From JASGCP01 sp965263285 (GTDB lineage Bacteria; Bacteroidota; Bacteroidia; Chitinophagales; Chitinophagaceae), in the NCBI GenBank assembly GCA_965263285.1, contig CBDHHD010000016.1:1426001-1490000 (forward strand): 64,000 nucleotides of DNA. The letters run 5' to 3'. The position numbers and the translations under genes were made by a program. Within the stretch, counting starts at the first letter, position 1. Each line of letters opens with the position of its first letter. Shown here one piece after another: positions 43,254 to 52,063 of this stretch. Below the pieces are notes generated by a model. It was not told the DNA's origin. It made no database searches and worked only from the letters and a program-made list of their open reading frames with translations.

Positions 43254-43721
43254 TTATTGTGCTTGTTGGAGATTCTGTAAAGGCTGATTAGATGTAGGAG
43301 CTGAAGTTGTTTGATCAAATGTTTCTCCTCTAAAAACAATTTGTTTAAGAAGATTATTAGTATTTTTAGTAGCAAAATAGAGTGTTACTAATTTAGTAAA
43401 TGCTCCTCTTGTATAGCCATTAAAGCCGATATTTACTTTAAATGATTCGCCAGGAGCATAGGGTCCGGCTGACCATTTAGGTGTTGTACATCCGCAACCT
43501 ACTTGTACATTAGTAATACGAATAGAATCTTTGCTAATATTTTTCATTTCCAAATCATATTGTGCGGGTTTGCCAAAAGGAATTTTGCCAAAATCATAAT
43601 TGGCATTAGTAAACGAAATGATACTATTTATGTCAACAGTTTGTGTTTGACTAATATTAGACTGAGCATATGAATAATTAAATACAAATATACAAAAAAA
43701 ACTATATAAAAGATATTTCAT
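43254..43721 (-). CDS. DUF1573 domain exported protein
   Basis: 155 residues; signal peptide MKYLLYSFFCIFVFNYSYAQ, then the DUF1573 Ig-like domain: FTNANYDFGKIPFGKPAQY, MKNISKDSIRITNVQVGCGC with the family Cys-x-Cys, WSAGPYAPGESFKVNIGFN and a Gln-rich tail. Such proteins are abundant in Bacteroidota envelopes; function not established. Monocistronic with an exact TATCTTTG box 69 bp upstream. Confidence 0.85.
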   Translation of the reverse strand: MKYLLYSFFCIFVFNYSYAQSNISQTQTVDINSIISFTNANYDFGKIPFGKPAQYDLEMKNISKDSIRITNVQVGCGCTTPKWSAGPYAPGESFKVNIGFNGYTRGAFTKLVTLYFATKNTNNLLKQIVFRGETFDQTTSAPTSNQPLQNLQQAQ

Positions 43722-43789
43722 TATATTATATTTTAATAAAATTTTTTAAAAAAAGCCTTTCAAAAGATAGTTAGGCATAAAAACATTTG

Positions 43790-43797
43790 CAAAGATA
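43790..43797 (-). promoter_or_regulatory. Minus-7 box TATCTTTG for the DUF1573 gene
   Basis: Exact TAnnTTTG on the minus strand, upstream of ATG 43721. Confidence 0.45.
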
Positions 43798-43878
43798 TGT
43801 ATATATCTAAAAAAAGATTTATTTTTTTGGAGTATAATGATTTATGTAATGAATGATGTCATGTAGGTCTACATTATA

Positions 43879-44508
43879 CTAGTGAAAAAACATATTGTCC
43901 CGTATTTCTTTTTCAATAGTAGTGTAGTTCATGTGACCTGCCAATACCTTAGTCTCGGGAGGAAGAGTAAAGAGTTTTTCTTTAATGTTATTAATCAGTT
44001 GTGCATGATTTCCAAAAGGGAGATCGGTTCTCCCAATAGATCCATTGAACAAAGTGTCTCCAGAGAAAACAATTTTATTGTTTTTATTATAAAAAGAAAT
44101 GCTACCCGGAGAATGCCCCGGCGTATATAACACTAACAAAGGCTCTTCTCCTACATGCACAATATCTCCCTCATTTAAGAAAGATAACTGTAATATTTGC
44201 GGTATGGTTGCTTCCATCATTTTATAAGAAAATGACAATATTTTTTCTTCTTCGGTATGTATAAAAAGAGTAGAAATATGATAAGTGGCAATAATCCAAT
44301 TTAAACCATACACATGATCAATATGGCAATGCGTATTTATTATTTGTTTAATTTGTATTTCTTCTTGTTGTATAAAAGAAGCAAATTGATTTTTCTCTTG
44401 CTCTGTTTTCATACCTGGATCAATAATACAGGCTTCTTTTTGATCATTATATACAATATAAGTATTTTCTTGATATGGATTGCAAATAAAAGTTTTAATA
44501 TATAACAT
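43879..44508 (-). CDS. MBL-fold hydrolase, glyoxalase II-like
   Basis: 209 residues from ATG 44508 (MLYIKTFICNPYQENTYIVY); the longer frame from 44538 adds ten residues that overlap the upstream gene region. Zn ligands: INTHCHIDHVYGLNWII (HxHxDH), LYTPGHSPGSISFY, VFSGDTLFNGSIGRTDLP and VLAGHMNYTTI. The short length fits YcbL-type single-domain hydrolases, which often act on glyoxalase or other thioesters. It is the last gene of the SDR-lipase-TPR-MBL operon. Confidence 0.85.
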   Translation of the reverse strand: MLYIKTFICNPYQENTYIVYNDQKEACIIDPGMKTEQEKNQFASFIQQEEIQIKQIINTHCHIDHVYGLNWIIATYHISTLFIHTEEEKILSFSYKMMEATIPQILQLSFLNEGDIVHVGEEPLLVLYTPGHSPGSISFYNKNNKIVFSGDTLFNGSIGRTDLPFGNHAQLINNIKEKLFTLPPETKVLAGHMNYTTIEKEIRDNMFFH

Positions 44509-44540
44509 ACAAAAAATAATGAAATAAATAATCAACAAAG

Positions 44541-45188
44541 TTAATATAGATTTGTATACGAATGATATGAATGATTTTGTAAGGACTGATAGATATGTAA
44601 ATTGTGTAAATAATTACTTGAATCTCCTATGGCCTTGTTTGCATCAGCTAAATTCTTATACGCATCTACTATGTTTAGGTTATATCCATTGTCTTTTTCG
44701 ATAGCGATAATAAAATCAGCTATGGCATTTTTATTATCTTTCAAATGCATTCTTATAATTCCTCGTGCATAGTATGCTTTTGCATAATAGGGATCTAAGA
44801 AAATAGCTTTATTTAGGTCGATGATAGCTCCGCTATCATCTTTAATAAGTTGCTTTGTAAGTCCCCTTTTATAATATATATATTTATTATTGGTATCTAA
44901 ATAAATAGCTTTTGTATAATCTATTAAAGATCCTTTGTAGTCGTGTAATTCTTTTTTTGTATCTGCTCTGTTGATATAAGCCTCTGTATAGTTAGTATCA
45001 TATTGAATAGCCTGATTATAATACAATAAGGCACTTGTATAATTTTGTTGATTGTATTGTGCATTTCCTTTATAGTTTATATCTATGGAAGTGTATGATT
45101 GCCCAAGAGTGCTTATGCAAATGAAAAAATAGAAAAGTAATGAGATAGGAATAACTATATGTTTATATTGCTTCATTTGCTTATTCAT
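44541..45188 (-). CDS. Exported TPR protein
   Basis: 215 residues: N-terminal hydrophobic segment (HIVIPISLLFYFFICISTLGQ) acting as signal or anchor, then four to five tetratricopeptide repeats from about residue 37 (YKGNAQYNQQNYTSALLYYN, AYINRADTKKELHDYKGSLI, YYKRGLTKQLIKDDSGAIID, YYARGIIRMHLKDNKNAIAD). A protein-interaction role is inferred. It begins 2 bp after the lipase stop codon. Confidence 0.85.
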   Translation of the reverse strand: MNKQMKQYKHIVIPISLLFYFFICISTLGQSYTSIDINYKGNAQYNQQNYTSALLYYNQAIQYDTNYTEAYINRADTKKELHDYKGSLIDYTKAIYLDTNNKYIYYKRGLTKQLIKDDSGAIIDLNKAIFLDPYYAKAYYARGIIRMHLKDNKNAIADFIIAIEKDNGYNLNIVDAYKNLADANKAIGDSSNYLHNLHIYQSLQNHSYHSYTNLY

Positions 45189-45190
45189 AA

Positions 45191-46330
45191 TTAAAAAATA
45201 TGATATCGTTCTGCTAAAAATTTATATGAGCTATAATGATGGTTCACAAAAAAAGGATATAAATGATTTCTATCTATATATGTTATTTTTTGTGAGAACT
45301 TTGCATAATAAGAAGAATCTGGCTGCAGTACAATAATGTTACCTGCTCTTTCGTATACTGCCGAATGTAAATAAACGGGTTCTTTAAATTGAGGTAAAAT
45401 GCCCTTTATTTTTTTACTATAAAGAGACGCACCTAATAGATAATTTAATCGTTTGTTTAAACGATTAGCCGGATTATTAAGCATAGCATATAAGAACTTA
45501 ATAATAAATCTTTGTTTATATGATGCGATAGCTGCAAATTGTTTGTAATAGAAAAGTGGATTTACATGATAGAAATCAGTTAATTGCTCAATGGTTTGTG
45601 GTAAAGAAGTCACCCAATCTAATGGATTAATAACATTAAGTAACCATTTCCCTTTTGTAATAGATGATATGTCGTATGCGTAAAAGGTATTCCCTACTTT
45701 AGGTGAGGCACTTAAATAAGTTTTAAAAAATAGATCTTGAGGTAATGTGTTATTTTTCATCTTATAATAAATATATGACCGTAAATAAGCAGCAATAGGG
45801 CCACCTTGGCTATGACCAATGATAATATATTCTCTGCCTCCTTTTTGATACATATCAAGTATATGCTGTATAATATCATTCGCCATAAATGCCAAACCCA
45901 ATAACCATCCTGCATGTACTCCACCATCTTGTATGTCGCATAAATGATAATGAAAAGTGGTAGAATCATTGATATATAAAGTGCCATTAGCCGCTACTAA
46001 TGGTGTGTAGAAATTTTCTATCCAACTGCCTAAAGTAGGAATAGTGCCTTCTATAGCAATAACAAGAAGCCCGTTGTCTTTTCTCCACAATGACCAACGA
46101 TTAGATAATCCGCCTAATGGCTGACTTACATATAGGCATGCATAACTACTGTTTACTGTATCAATATCTTTAGAAGTAGCTAATAAGGCAGGGAAATGAT
46201 AGTCAATAGTAAGTGCATCAATATATTCTTTTGCATCAAACCCTGGTTGTATTATCTGCTGTGCATATACTTTTTTTGTATGTATGAATAAAAAAAAAGT
46301 AAAAAGAATTAAATATTTTTTTTTATTCAT
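45191..46330 (-). CDS. Exported class 3 (alpha/beta) lipase
   Basis: 379 residues with a signal peptide (MNKKKYLILFTFFLFIHTKKVYAQ). Nucleophile elbow YIIIGHSQGGPIAAYLRSYI near 165-184, catalytic Asp probably in VINPLDWVTSLPQ near 245, and a C-terminal His in NHHYSSYKFLAE near 365. The oxyanion segment LLVIAIEGTIPTLGSW fits fungal-type lipase_3 enzymes. Expected to hydrolyse acylglycerols or esters in the periplasm or outside the cell. One base separates it from the SDR gene, and 2 bp from the TPR gene. Confidence 0.8.
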   Translation of the reverse strand: MNKKKYLILFTFFLFIHTKKVYAQQIIQPGFDAKEYIDALTIDYHFPALLATSKDIDTVNSSYACLYVSQPLGGLSNRWSLWRKDNGLLVIAIEGTIPTLGSWIENFYTPLVAANGTLYINDSTTFHYHLCDIQDGGVHAGWLLGLAFMANDIIQHILDMYQKGGREYIIIGHSQGGPIAAYLRSYIYYKMKNNTLPQDLFFKTYLSASPKVGNTFYAYDISSITKGKWLLNVINPLDWVTSLPQTIEQLTDFYHVNPLFYYKQFAAIASYKQRFIIKFLYAMLNNPANRLNKRLNYLLGASLYSKKIKGILPQFKEPVYLHSAVYERAGNIIVLQPDSSYYAKFSQKITYIDRNHLYPFFVNHHYSSYKFLAERYHIF

Positions 46331-46331
46331 A

Positions 46332-47189
46332 TCATTGTAATTGTTCTTCTATTACTTGATTTCTTAAAAGTAAACCTGAGGTATCGGCGTTTGTTTTTAA
46401 TTTGCAGAAGTTTTCTCCCCAAGTAGATGTTCTTATTCGTATAGGAGGGTTACTAGATTCGGCTACTTGCCATATCACTTTAGCTACTTCTGTAGGCGTT
46501 TGAAATGTGAGTCCTGCTCTTCTTTTTATTCCTGCCATGTATTTTTCTAAAATGGGGGAATAGGCTTCATTAATGCTATTGTTACTAAAATCTGCTGTTT
46601 TATTTGCCGAATTGATGAATTCTGTAGATATCCCTCCAGGTTCAATAGCTGTAAAATAGATGCCAAATGGTATGGTAAGATAAGTAGCTAACGACTCTGT
46701 ATAGCCCTCAACTGCAAATTTAGCAGCACAATACAATTCGTTAAATGGTTGACCTACCAATCCTCCTACAGAAGAAAGATTAATAATGTGCCCTGATTTT
46801 TGTTTTCTCATTATAGGCAAAACGGCTTTACAACATCTCACAACACTTAAATAGTTTACATCCATTACCCATTTTACTTCTTCTTCACTTGCCTGTTCTG
46901 TATTTTTAAAAAAACCTGCTCCTGCATTATTAATAAGTATATCTATTTTATTTTCTTTATTCTCAATATACTGAATACAATTTTTAATAGATTCTTCTTT
47001 TGTTACATCTAATTGAATGGTATGTATAGAAGATATATTATTCTTCTTAGCTTCGGCAATTAATTTGTCTTGTTTTGATAGATCTCTCATAGAAGCATAT
47101 ACGGTGTATTTTTTTTCTCCAAATGCTAAGGCTGTTGACAAGCCAACTCCTGAGGAACATCCCGTGATAAGTACTACTTTATTTGTCAT
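46332..47189 (-). CDS. Short-chain dehydrogenase/reductase
   Basis: 285 residues of the classical SDR type: TGCSSGVGLSTALAFG cofactor loop, NNAGAG at about 88, Ser in IINLSSVGGLVG near 140 and the YCAAKFAVEGYTESL catalytic Tyr-x3-Lys near 154-158, then EPGGISTEF. NAD(P)-dependent; substrate unknown. First gene of the SDR-lipase-TPR-MBL operon, with an exact TATTTTTG box 16 bp before the start. A foldback element begins 60 bp upstream. Confidence 0.88.
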   Translation of the reverse strand: MTNKVVLITGCSSGVGLSTALAFGEKKYTVYASMRDLSKQDKLIAEAKKNNISSIHTIQLDVTKEESIKNCIQYIENKENKIDILINNAGAGFFKNTEQASEEEVKWVMDVNYLSVVRCCKAVLPIMRKQKSGHIINLSSVGGLVGQPFNELYCAAKFAVEGYTESLATYLTIPFGIYFTAIEPGGISTEFINSANKTADFSNNSINEAYSPILEKYMAGIKRRAGLTFQTPTEVAKVIWQVAESSNPPIRIRTSTWGENFCKLKTNADTSGLLLRNQVIEEQLQ

Positions 47190-47204
47190 TTATCATGTTT
47201 TTTA

Positions 47205-47212
47205 CAAAAATA
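47205..47212 (-). promoter_or_regulatory. Minus-7 box TATTTTTG for the SDR operon
   Basis: Exact TAnnTTTG on the minus strand 15 bp before ATG 47189. Confidence 0.5.
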
Positions 47213-47250
47213 TGTTTTATTTTCTATATTTTTAAGTATAAAATTTGGCA

Positions 47251-47689
47251 GGCTACATCTTTTTTTGAGGTGCTGGAAGCATGGATTATTACATACATAT
47301 AAACATGGAAATAATAGGAAATATCTGATGAGGACTGCCCTCAGATAAAGAGCGTTACAAAACGAGGTGAGCGAAGCGACCAGCGAGAATGTGGAGGCGG
47401 GAATTTTTATATATGAATCGTTATGATGAGCATAAAGTATGTACATAAAAGATACCTATGGATAAGCTCATCATAACGATTCATACCTAACCGCCTCCCA
47501 TTCATTCTCGCTAGCGTAGCGAGCTGTAGTTTTGTAGCTCTTTATCTGCAGGCTTGATTTTTTCTTTGTTTCTTTCTTTTGTATCAAGACAAAAGAAAGA
47601 AAAGGATATAAAAAATAAATGATGAACCTATACCTGAGTAATTACAAAAAATACAAATACCCCCCAGCACCTCAAAAAAAGATTTAGCC
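47251..47689. mobile_element. GGCTAC-type foldback element, full length
   Basis: Both GGCTAC-type ends are present without any GGCATA or GGTATA outer part: GGCTACATCTTTTTTTGAGG on the left, CCAGCACCTCAAAAAAAG then ATTTAGCC on the right, around the standard core. No target duplication (ATTTGGCA left, AGAAAATG right), so flanking DNA has probably been rearranged. Confidence 0.85.
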
Positions 47690-47891
47690 AGAAAATGCGT
47701 TATTGCGTATATTTTATAATATTGTTACAAGGCTCATTTGTTATTACTTATGATGAATAAAATTAACTTTTAAGACTTGTGCAAAAATATATAAATACTT
47801 TTATAGAATGGTAAAAAATAGCTTGTGTTGTATGGCTCTACTCGACAACTCGTTATAAGACTGAAAGATTCAAGTTACAAATAAAAAATAC

Positions 47892-47928
47892 AAGCCTAAA
47901 AAGTTGCATTTGCTACTTGAATATTGCT
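47892..47928 (+). repeat. 37-bp direct repeat, left copy (KAP cassette)
   Basis: Begins AAGCCTAAAAAGTTGCATTT and ends TACTTGAATATTGCT. Identical over 37 bp to 50031-50067. It is not part of the foldback elements. Confidence 0.85.
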
Positions 47929-48004
47929 TATTTAATTATTCTTCAACTGTAAAATTTGGTTTTAATTCACTTGGTAATTGTTGTTTGTTTTGTAACTAAA
48001 CAAC

Positions 48005-48059
48005 TATCCATTTTATTTTATATCTTTGCTTACTTCCTCACACTAAATTTAGTTATGCC
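48005..48059 (+). promoter_or_regulatory. Remnant GGCATA-type element end supplying promoter and start codon to the KAP gene
   Basis: These 55 bp match the reverse complement of the left ends of the intact GGCATA elements (TATCCATTTTATTTT, TATCTTTG, CCTCACACTAAATTTAG, TTATGCC), and similarity stops at the terminal GCC. The TATCTTTG at 48021-48028 is an exact minus-7 box directed into the KAP gene, and the ATG at 48055 lies within the terminal repeat. Confidence 0.75.
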
Positions 48060-49941
48060 TTTATTGAGTAATAAAAAAAAGATAGAAAAAGCAATTGACG
48101 ACTACATAAAATTAACAGATCATAATTATGCCATATTGTTAAATGGAGATTGGGGCATTGGTAAAACTTATTTTATTAATGATTATATAGAGGAATTTAA
48201 AAAGCGATATTCAAGTGATAAAGTGAAAAAAATGAAATACATTTCATTAAATGGATTAAGCACAAAAGAAGATATACAAACTGCTTTAATAATTCCTCCA
48301 AAAGTAGCAAAGACAACTAAAGATATAGATATAAAAATAGGAACGCTGAACGTAACAAAAATTACTAATACTGGAATTAAGCTATTGCATTCTATTAAAG
48401 ACTACTCTAACCATATATTTATTTTTGATGATTTAGAACGATGTAAAATCGATTTTATAGAACTTTGGGGCTTTTTATCTAACTTGATAGAAATACAACA
48501 TGCCTATATTATTATTATTGCCGCTGAAAAAGAAATAGAAAAAAAAGAGAACTATAAAAAATTGAAAGAAAAAATTATTCGGTTTACTTATAATTTGAAC
48601 ACAGATAGTACAAAAAATATTGATAAACAATTAGGAGAAATACTTAATCCAGATGAAATTACATATTGTAAAAAACTTATTTTAGAATATTCTATAATAA
48701 ATTTTAGAATAATTTTTTTTGCTATAGATATATTAAAATGTGTAATAGGTATATTAAGAGCAAGACTAAACGATCAAACACAAGAATGGTATTGTAACAA
48801 ATGTATAAAAGAAATTATATTGTTCGTAATTATTATATCTAATGAAATAAAAAAAGGCAATATATATAATGATAATTATGAAATAATAAAATCAGATTTG
48901 TCTTTACAGTCTTTAGAAACATTCCTTGTTATAAATAACAATAAATATGAAGAATGGCAAGAAAAAAAAATTAAGGAACCATACAATAAGTATTTTTATT
49001 TTATGTATTTTAAAGGTAGCATATCGTTATATGATGAATATGAGTTTTATTCTCCTATATTTGAATATATGGTAACTGGAATATGCAATGAAGAAGAAAT
49101 TGTTCAAATATATACAAAAAGAGTAAACACAAGAAAAGAGAACCAAGAAAACCAAGAAAACGAAGAGAACCAAAAAAGAAAAAAATTAATTGTTGATTGT
49201 TTTGCAAAAAGATATAATTTTAAAGACGAAGAATATAGCAATAAAATAAATGAACTTTTAAATTATGTAGAAAACGGAAACTATCCTTTACATGATTGTT
49301 TATCTATAGCTAAAAATATATTCATAGTATATAAAGCAAACGAAATAACAAAGGACATTGAAGAAATAATAAAAAGTTTAAAAACTGGGATAGAGAAACA
49401 AACAAAATGTGATAATGAAGAAATGAATAACATTGTAAATTATGACATTTTAGACGAGTACTTAGGGGACTATCAAGATAGGTATAACGATATTAAAAAT
49501 CTTGCAATAGAAAAAAAAGATAGTCTAAAAAAAGATAAAAATAAAATTGAATTAAATAAGTTATTTGAAGATATTAATAATAACATACTAACTGAAGATA
49601 CCAGTTCTATATTGCGTAGTTCGACTCAAATATTTATGTATATTGATATAGACAAATTAGTAAGTATGATAAAAAAATGGGAGGTTCCACAATTATCCTT
49701 TTTAGAACAAATTATTAGTAGAAGAAATTTAAATTTGAATGGATCTTTTCTAACTAATATGCGAAAGTCTTTTATAGACGAAAGCGTAGCAATAGATAAA
49801 TTAATTAGTTTATTAGAAAATAATAATAATAATGATGTTGGTGGTGAGAATATGTCTATCAGAAGAAAAAATATATATAACAGAATTATTAATATTCTTA
49901 GAAAAATAAGTGAATCTTTAAAAATAATTGGGAGGGAATAA
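48055..49941 (+). CDS. KAP-type P-loop NTPase
   Basis: 628 residues from ATG 48055 (MPLLSNKKKIEKAIDDY). Walker A AILLNGDWGIGKTYFIND near 25-42 and Walker B HIFIFDDLERCKID near 120-133, followed by a sensor-like IIIIAAEKEIEKK, fit the KAP/P-loop NTPase fold; no membrane helices are evident. The C-terminal 400 residues are Lys/Asn/Glu-rich helical sequence I do not recognise. KAP ATPases often appear in mobile or antiphage loci, so a defence role is plausible but unproven. The longer frame from 47956 (TTG) only adds translated element sequence. The gene lies alone between 37-bp direct repeats and is more AT-rich than its neighbours, as in a transferred cassette. Confidence 0.78.
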   Translation: MPLLSNKKKIEKAIDDYIKLTDHNYAILLNGDWGIGKTYFINDYIEEFKKRYSSDKVKKMKYISLNGLSTKEDIQTALIIPPKVAKTTKDIDIKIGTLNVTKITNTGIKLLHSIKDYSNHIFIFDDLERCKIDFIELWGFLSNLIEIQHAYIIIIAAEKEIEKKENYKKLKEKIIRFTYNLNTDSTKNIDKQLGEILNPDEITYCKKLILEYSIINFRIIFFAIDILKCVIGILRARLNDQTQEWYCNKCIKEIILFVIIISNEIKKGNIYNDNYEIIKSDLSLQSLETFLVINNNKYEEWQEKKIKEPYNKYFYFMYFKGSISLYDEYEFYSPIFEYMVTGICNEEEIVQIYTKRVNTRKENQENQENEENQKRKKLIVDCFAKRYNFKDEEYSNKINELLNYVENGNYPLHDCLSIAKNIFIVYKANEITKDIEEIIKSLKTGIEKQTKCDNEEMNNIVNYDILDEYLGDYQDRYNDIKNLAIEKKDSLKKDKNKIELNKLFEDINNNILTEDTSSILRSSTQIFMYIDIDKLVSMIKKWEVPQLSFLEQIISRRNLNLNGSFLTNMRKSFIDESVAIDKLISLLENNNNNDVGGENMSIRRKNIYNRIINILRKISESLKIIGRE

Positions 49942-49947
49942 TAGTTG

Positions 49948-50132
49948 TCTACATCTTTTTTTGAGGTGCTGGGGGCTAAAATAAATTTGGAGTCTGTATA
50001 AGAAAAAGTCTCTATTTCTCATACCATTATAAGCCTAAAAAGTTGCATTTGCTACTTGAATATTGCTATAGCTATAACTAATTAGTTCATATTTATTAAA
50101 AACCTCTTAGCTCCTGAAAAAAGGATGTAGCC
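49948..50132. repeat. Short element with GGCTAC-type ends and a different core
   Basis: TCTACATCTTTTTTTGAGG on the left and CTTAGCTCCTGAAAAAAGG then ATGTAGCC on the right enclose about 130 bp that do not match the foldback core. The right copy of the 37-bp direct repeat (50031-50067) lies inside it. No gene between 49942 and 50215. Confidence 0.55.
50031..50067 (+). repeat. 37-bp direct repeat, right copy (KAP cassette)
   Basis: Identical to 47892-47928. The two copies bracket 2.1 kb that contains only the KAP gene. Confidence 0.85.
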
Positions 50133-50171
50133 TACTTACACCTTGAATGTAGCATCTCAAAAAAAATAACT

Positions 50172-50179
50172 TATTTTTG
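50172..50179 (+). promoter_or_regulatory. Minus-7 box TATTTTTG for gldD
   Basis: Exact TAnnTTTG 36 bp before ATG 50216. The TTG inside it is not a start codon. Confidence 0.5.
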
Positions 50180-50215
50180 TATTTATACTCAACAAATAAT
50201 TTATTTTTTATATTC

Positions 50216-50842
50216 ATGAGATTATTTCTTTGTTTTCTTTTAATAGGTGTATGGTGTTTATTATCTTGTGAAGATATATTTGTTCCTAAACCAAAGGGCT
50301 ATTTTCATATTAACTTGCCTACACATCAATACCAAGTATTTAAGAATAGTCATTATCCTTATTCTTTCGAATACCCCATATATTGTAACATTGTAAGGGA
50401 TAGCACATTTTTTAATGAGCCTACAGAAAATCCTTGGTGGATTAATATTGATTTTCCTACTCTTAATGCGCGTATCTATGTAAGTTATAAAGAAATAGAT
50501 GCTACGCATCATGTAGATAAATTAATTAATGATGCATATACCATGACAAATAAAAATAGCGTAAAGGCCTATTCTATTGAGGATTCTACATTTGTAAATC
50601 AGTATGGAATAGCAGCTACTTTCTTTACTGTTGGAGGAGATGTAGCAACCAAATATCAATTTTTTTTAACCGATTCTATACATCGTTTTTTTAGAGGTTC
50701 ATTATATTTTAATACAACACCAAACGAAGATTCGTTGCGTGTTGTTACCAATTTTTTATTAGTTGACTTGCATCACTTAATGAATACCTTTCAGTGGCAA
50801 TCTTTAACGCATCAAGATCGTTTGCCAATATCTCGAAAATAA
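50216..50842 (+). CDS. gldD: Gliding motility lipoprotein GldD
   Basis: 208 residues. Lipoprotein signal MRLFLCFLLIGVWCLLSCED with lipobox LLSC, then the GldD pattern: PKGYFHINLPTHQYQ, YPYSFEYPIYCNI, ENPWWINIDFPTLNARIYVS and a C-terminal GSLYFNTTPNEDSL block. GldD belongs to the outer-membrane/periplasmic gliding set of Bacteroidota, though it is also kept in non-gliding relatives. I start at ATG 50216 directly before the signal; the longer frame from 50177 begins inside the promoter box. Stands alone, convergent with the PLP gene. Confidence 0.88.
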   Translation: MRLFLCFLLIGVWCLLSCEDIFVPKPKGYFHINLPTHQYQVFKNSHYPYSFEYPIYCNIVRDSTFFNEPTENPWWINIDFPTLNARIYVSYKEIDATHHVDKLINDAYTMTNKNSVKAYSIEDSTFVNQYGIAATFFTVGGDVATKYQFFLTDSIHRFFRGSLYFNTTPNEDSLRVVTNFLLVDLHHLMNTFQWQSLTHQDRLPISRK

Positions 50843-50859
50843 TCATTAAGCAAAATACA

Positions 50860-52053
50860 TTATAGTGCTTGTTGAATATCTTGTAATATATCTTCAATAT
50901 GTTCAATGCCAACACTCATACGCACTAACTCATCAGATATGTGATATACTAATCTTTCTTTTTGAGACATGCCCACATGTGTCATACTAGCAGGATGACA
51001 AACAAGGGTATCTAATGTACCTAAAGAAACAGCTCGTTTACATAATTGAACACGGTTAATGAATTTCTTTGCTGCATCAAATCCATCTTTAAGTTCAAAA
51101 CTCAATAGTGCACCTGGATGTTGCATTTGATTCTGTGCTAAGGCATAATCAGGATGAGAGGGCAATCCAAGATAATTTACTTTTTTTATAGCGGGATGTG
51201 TAGATAAATAATGAGCTACTTGCATTGCATTTTTACAATGTTGTTCCATTCTTAAAGGGAGCGTTTTAATACCATTGATAAGCAAGTAGGCATCAAATGG
51301 ACTGGGTGTAGCTCCTAACAATGCACTTTTCTTCCAGCCAATGGTTTCCATAAATTCAATATCCTTACCTATCCATACCCCCCCAATAGAAGTGCCATGT
51401 CCATTGAGGAACTTGGTTGTAGAATGAACCACAAAATCTACCCCCATTAAAAAAGGCTGTTGTAAATAGGGAGTAGCAAATGTATTATCAACAGATACCT
51501 TTTTGTTATACTTGTTTGCTAAGGCTACAATAGATTGTATGTCAAGGCATTGTAAGGTTGGATTAGAAGGGGTTTCAATATGAATCAGTAGAATATTTTT
51601 GTTTTCTTTTAATGTCTTCTCCATGCCATTTAAATCATGAAAATCAGTAATATGTACCTCCATGCCTAAGGAAGGAAGCGTTTGCGTAATAAGCTCATGC
51701 GTACCTCCATATAAGGAGAAATGCGACAATATAGCATCTCCTTTTTTTAATACGCTTAAAAAAAGACTTGTCATGGCCCCTTGTCCACTAGCTTGTAAAA
51801 GAGCTTTTAGTGGTTGTATAGGTGCCTGGGTATTAAAAGATTCTAGTTGCGCAACCATTTCGGCTGCTACCTCACAAGTGGGATTAGACCATCTGGAATA
51901 TATGTTTCTTTTAGTTTTTGCTTTAAATCGTTGCATTCCTTCATCTGCATTTTCAAATACAAAAGTTGAAGTGGCAAAAATAGGTGACAAATGACTGTAT
52001 TCACTAAATGTCTGGTCATTTCCATGTAATACAAAAGACTGACGGTGTTTCAT
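50860..52053 (-). CDS. PLP-dependent trans-sulfuration enzyme (methionine gamma-lyase / cystathionine gamma-synthase family)
   Basis: 397 residues of the Cys/Met metabolism PLP family. Markers: YSRWSNPTCEVAAEMVAQLE near 51-70, YGGTHELIT near 115, ETPSNPTLQCLDI near 158, SVDNTFATPYLQQP near 187 and the Schiff-base Lys in VVHSTTKFLNGHGTSIGG near 207, then SLGTLDTLVCHPASMTH near 340. Reaction (gamma-lyase or gamma-synthase) cannot be decided by eye; Cys in LVCHPASMTH is not diagnostic. It starts 10 bp after the lpxH stop and is cotranscribed with it. Confidence 0.88.
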   Translation of the reverse strand: MKHRQSFVLHGNDQTFSEYSHLSPIFATSTFVFENADEGMQRFKAKTKRNIYSRWSNPTCEVAAEMVAQLESFNTQAPIQPLKALLQASGQGAMTSLFLSVLKKGDAILSHFSLYGGTHELITQTLPSLGMEVHITDFHDLNGMEKTLKENKNILLIHIETPSNPTLQCLDIQSIVALANKYNKKVSVDNTFATPYLQQPFLMGVDFVVHSTTKFLNGHGTSIGGVWIGKDIEFMETIGWKKSALLGATPSPFDAYLLINGIKTLPLRMEQHCKNAMQVAHYLSTHPAIKKVNYLGLPSHPDYALAQNQMQHPGALLSFELKDGFDAAKKFINRVQLCKRAVSLGTLDTLVCHPASMTHVGMSQKERLVYHISDELVRMSVGIEHIEDILQDIQQAL

Positions 52054-52063
52054 GTTTTTATAA

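Noticed and set aside
47956..48054. N-terminal extension of the KAP protein from a TTG start
   Set aside because: The extra 33 residues are a translation of unrelated flank and of the element end. The ATG at 48055 follows an exact promoter box and directly precedes sequence resembling other KAP proteins.
47892..50067. Prophage or integrative element att sites around the KAP gene
   Set aside because: No integrase or tRNA is adjacent, and xerD at 36.3 kb looks like the chromosomal gene. The repeats are reported, but an att-site claim is not supported.
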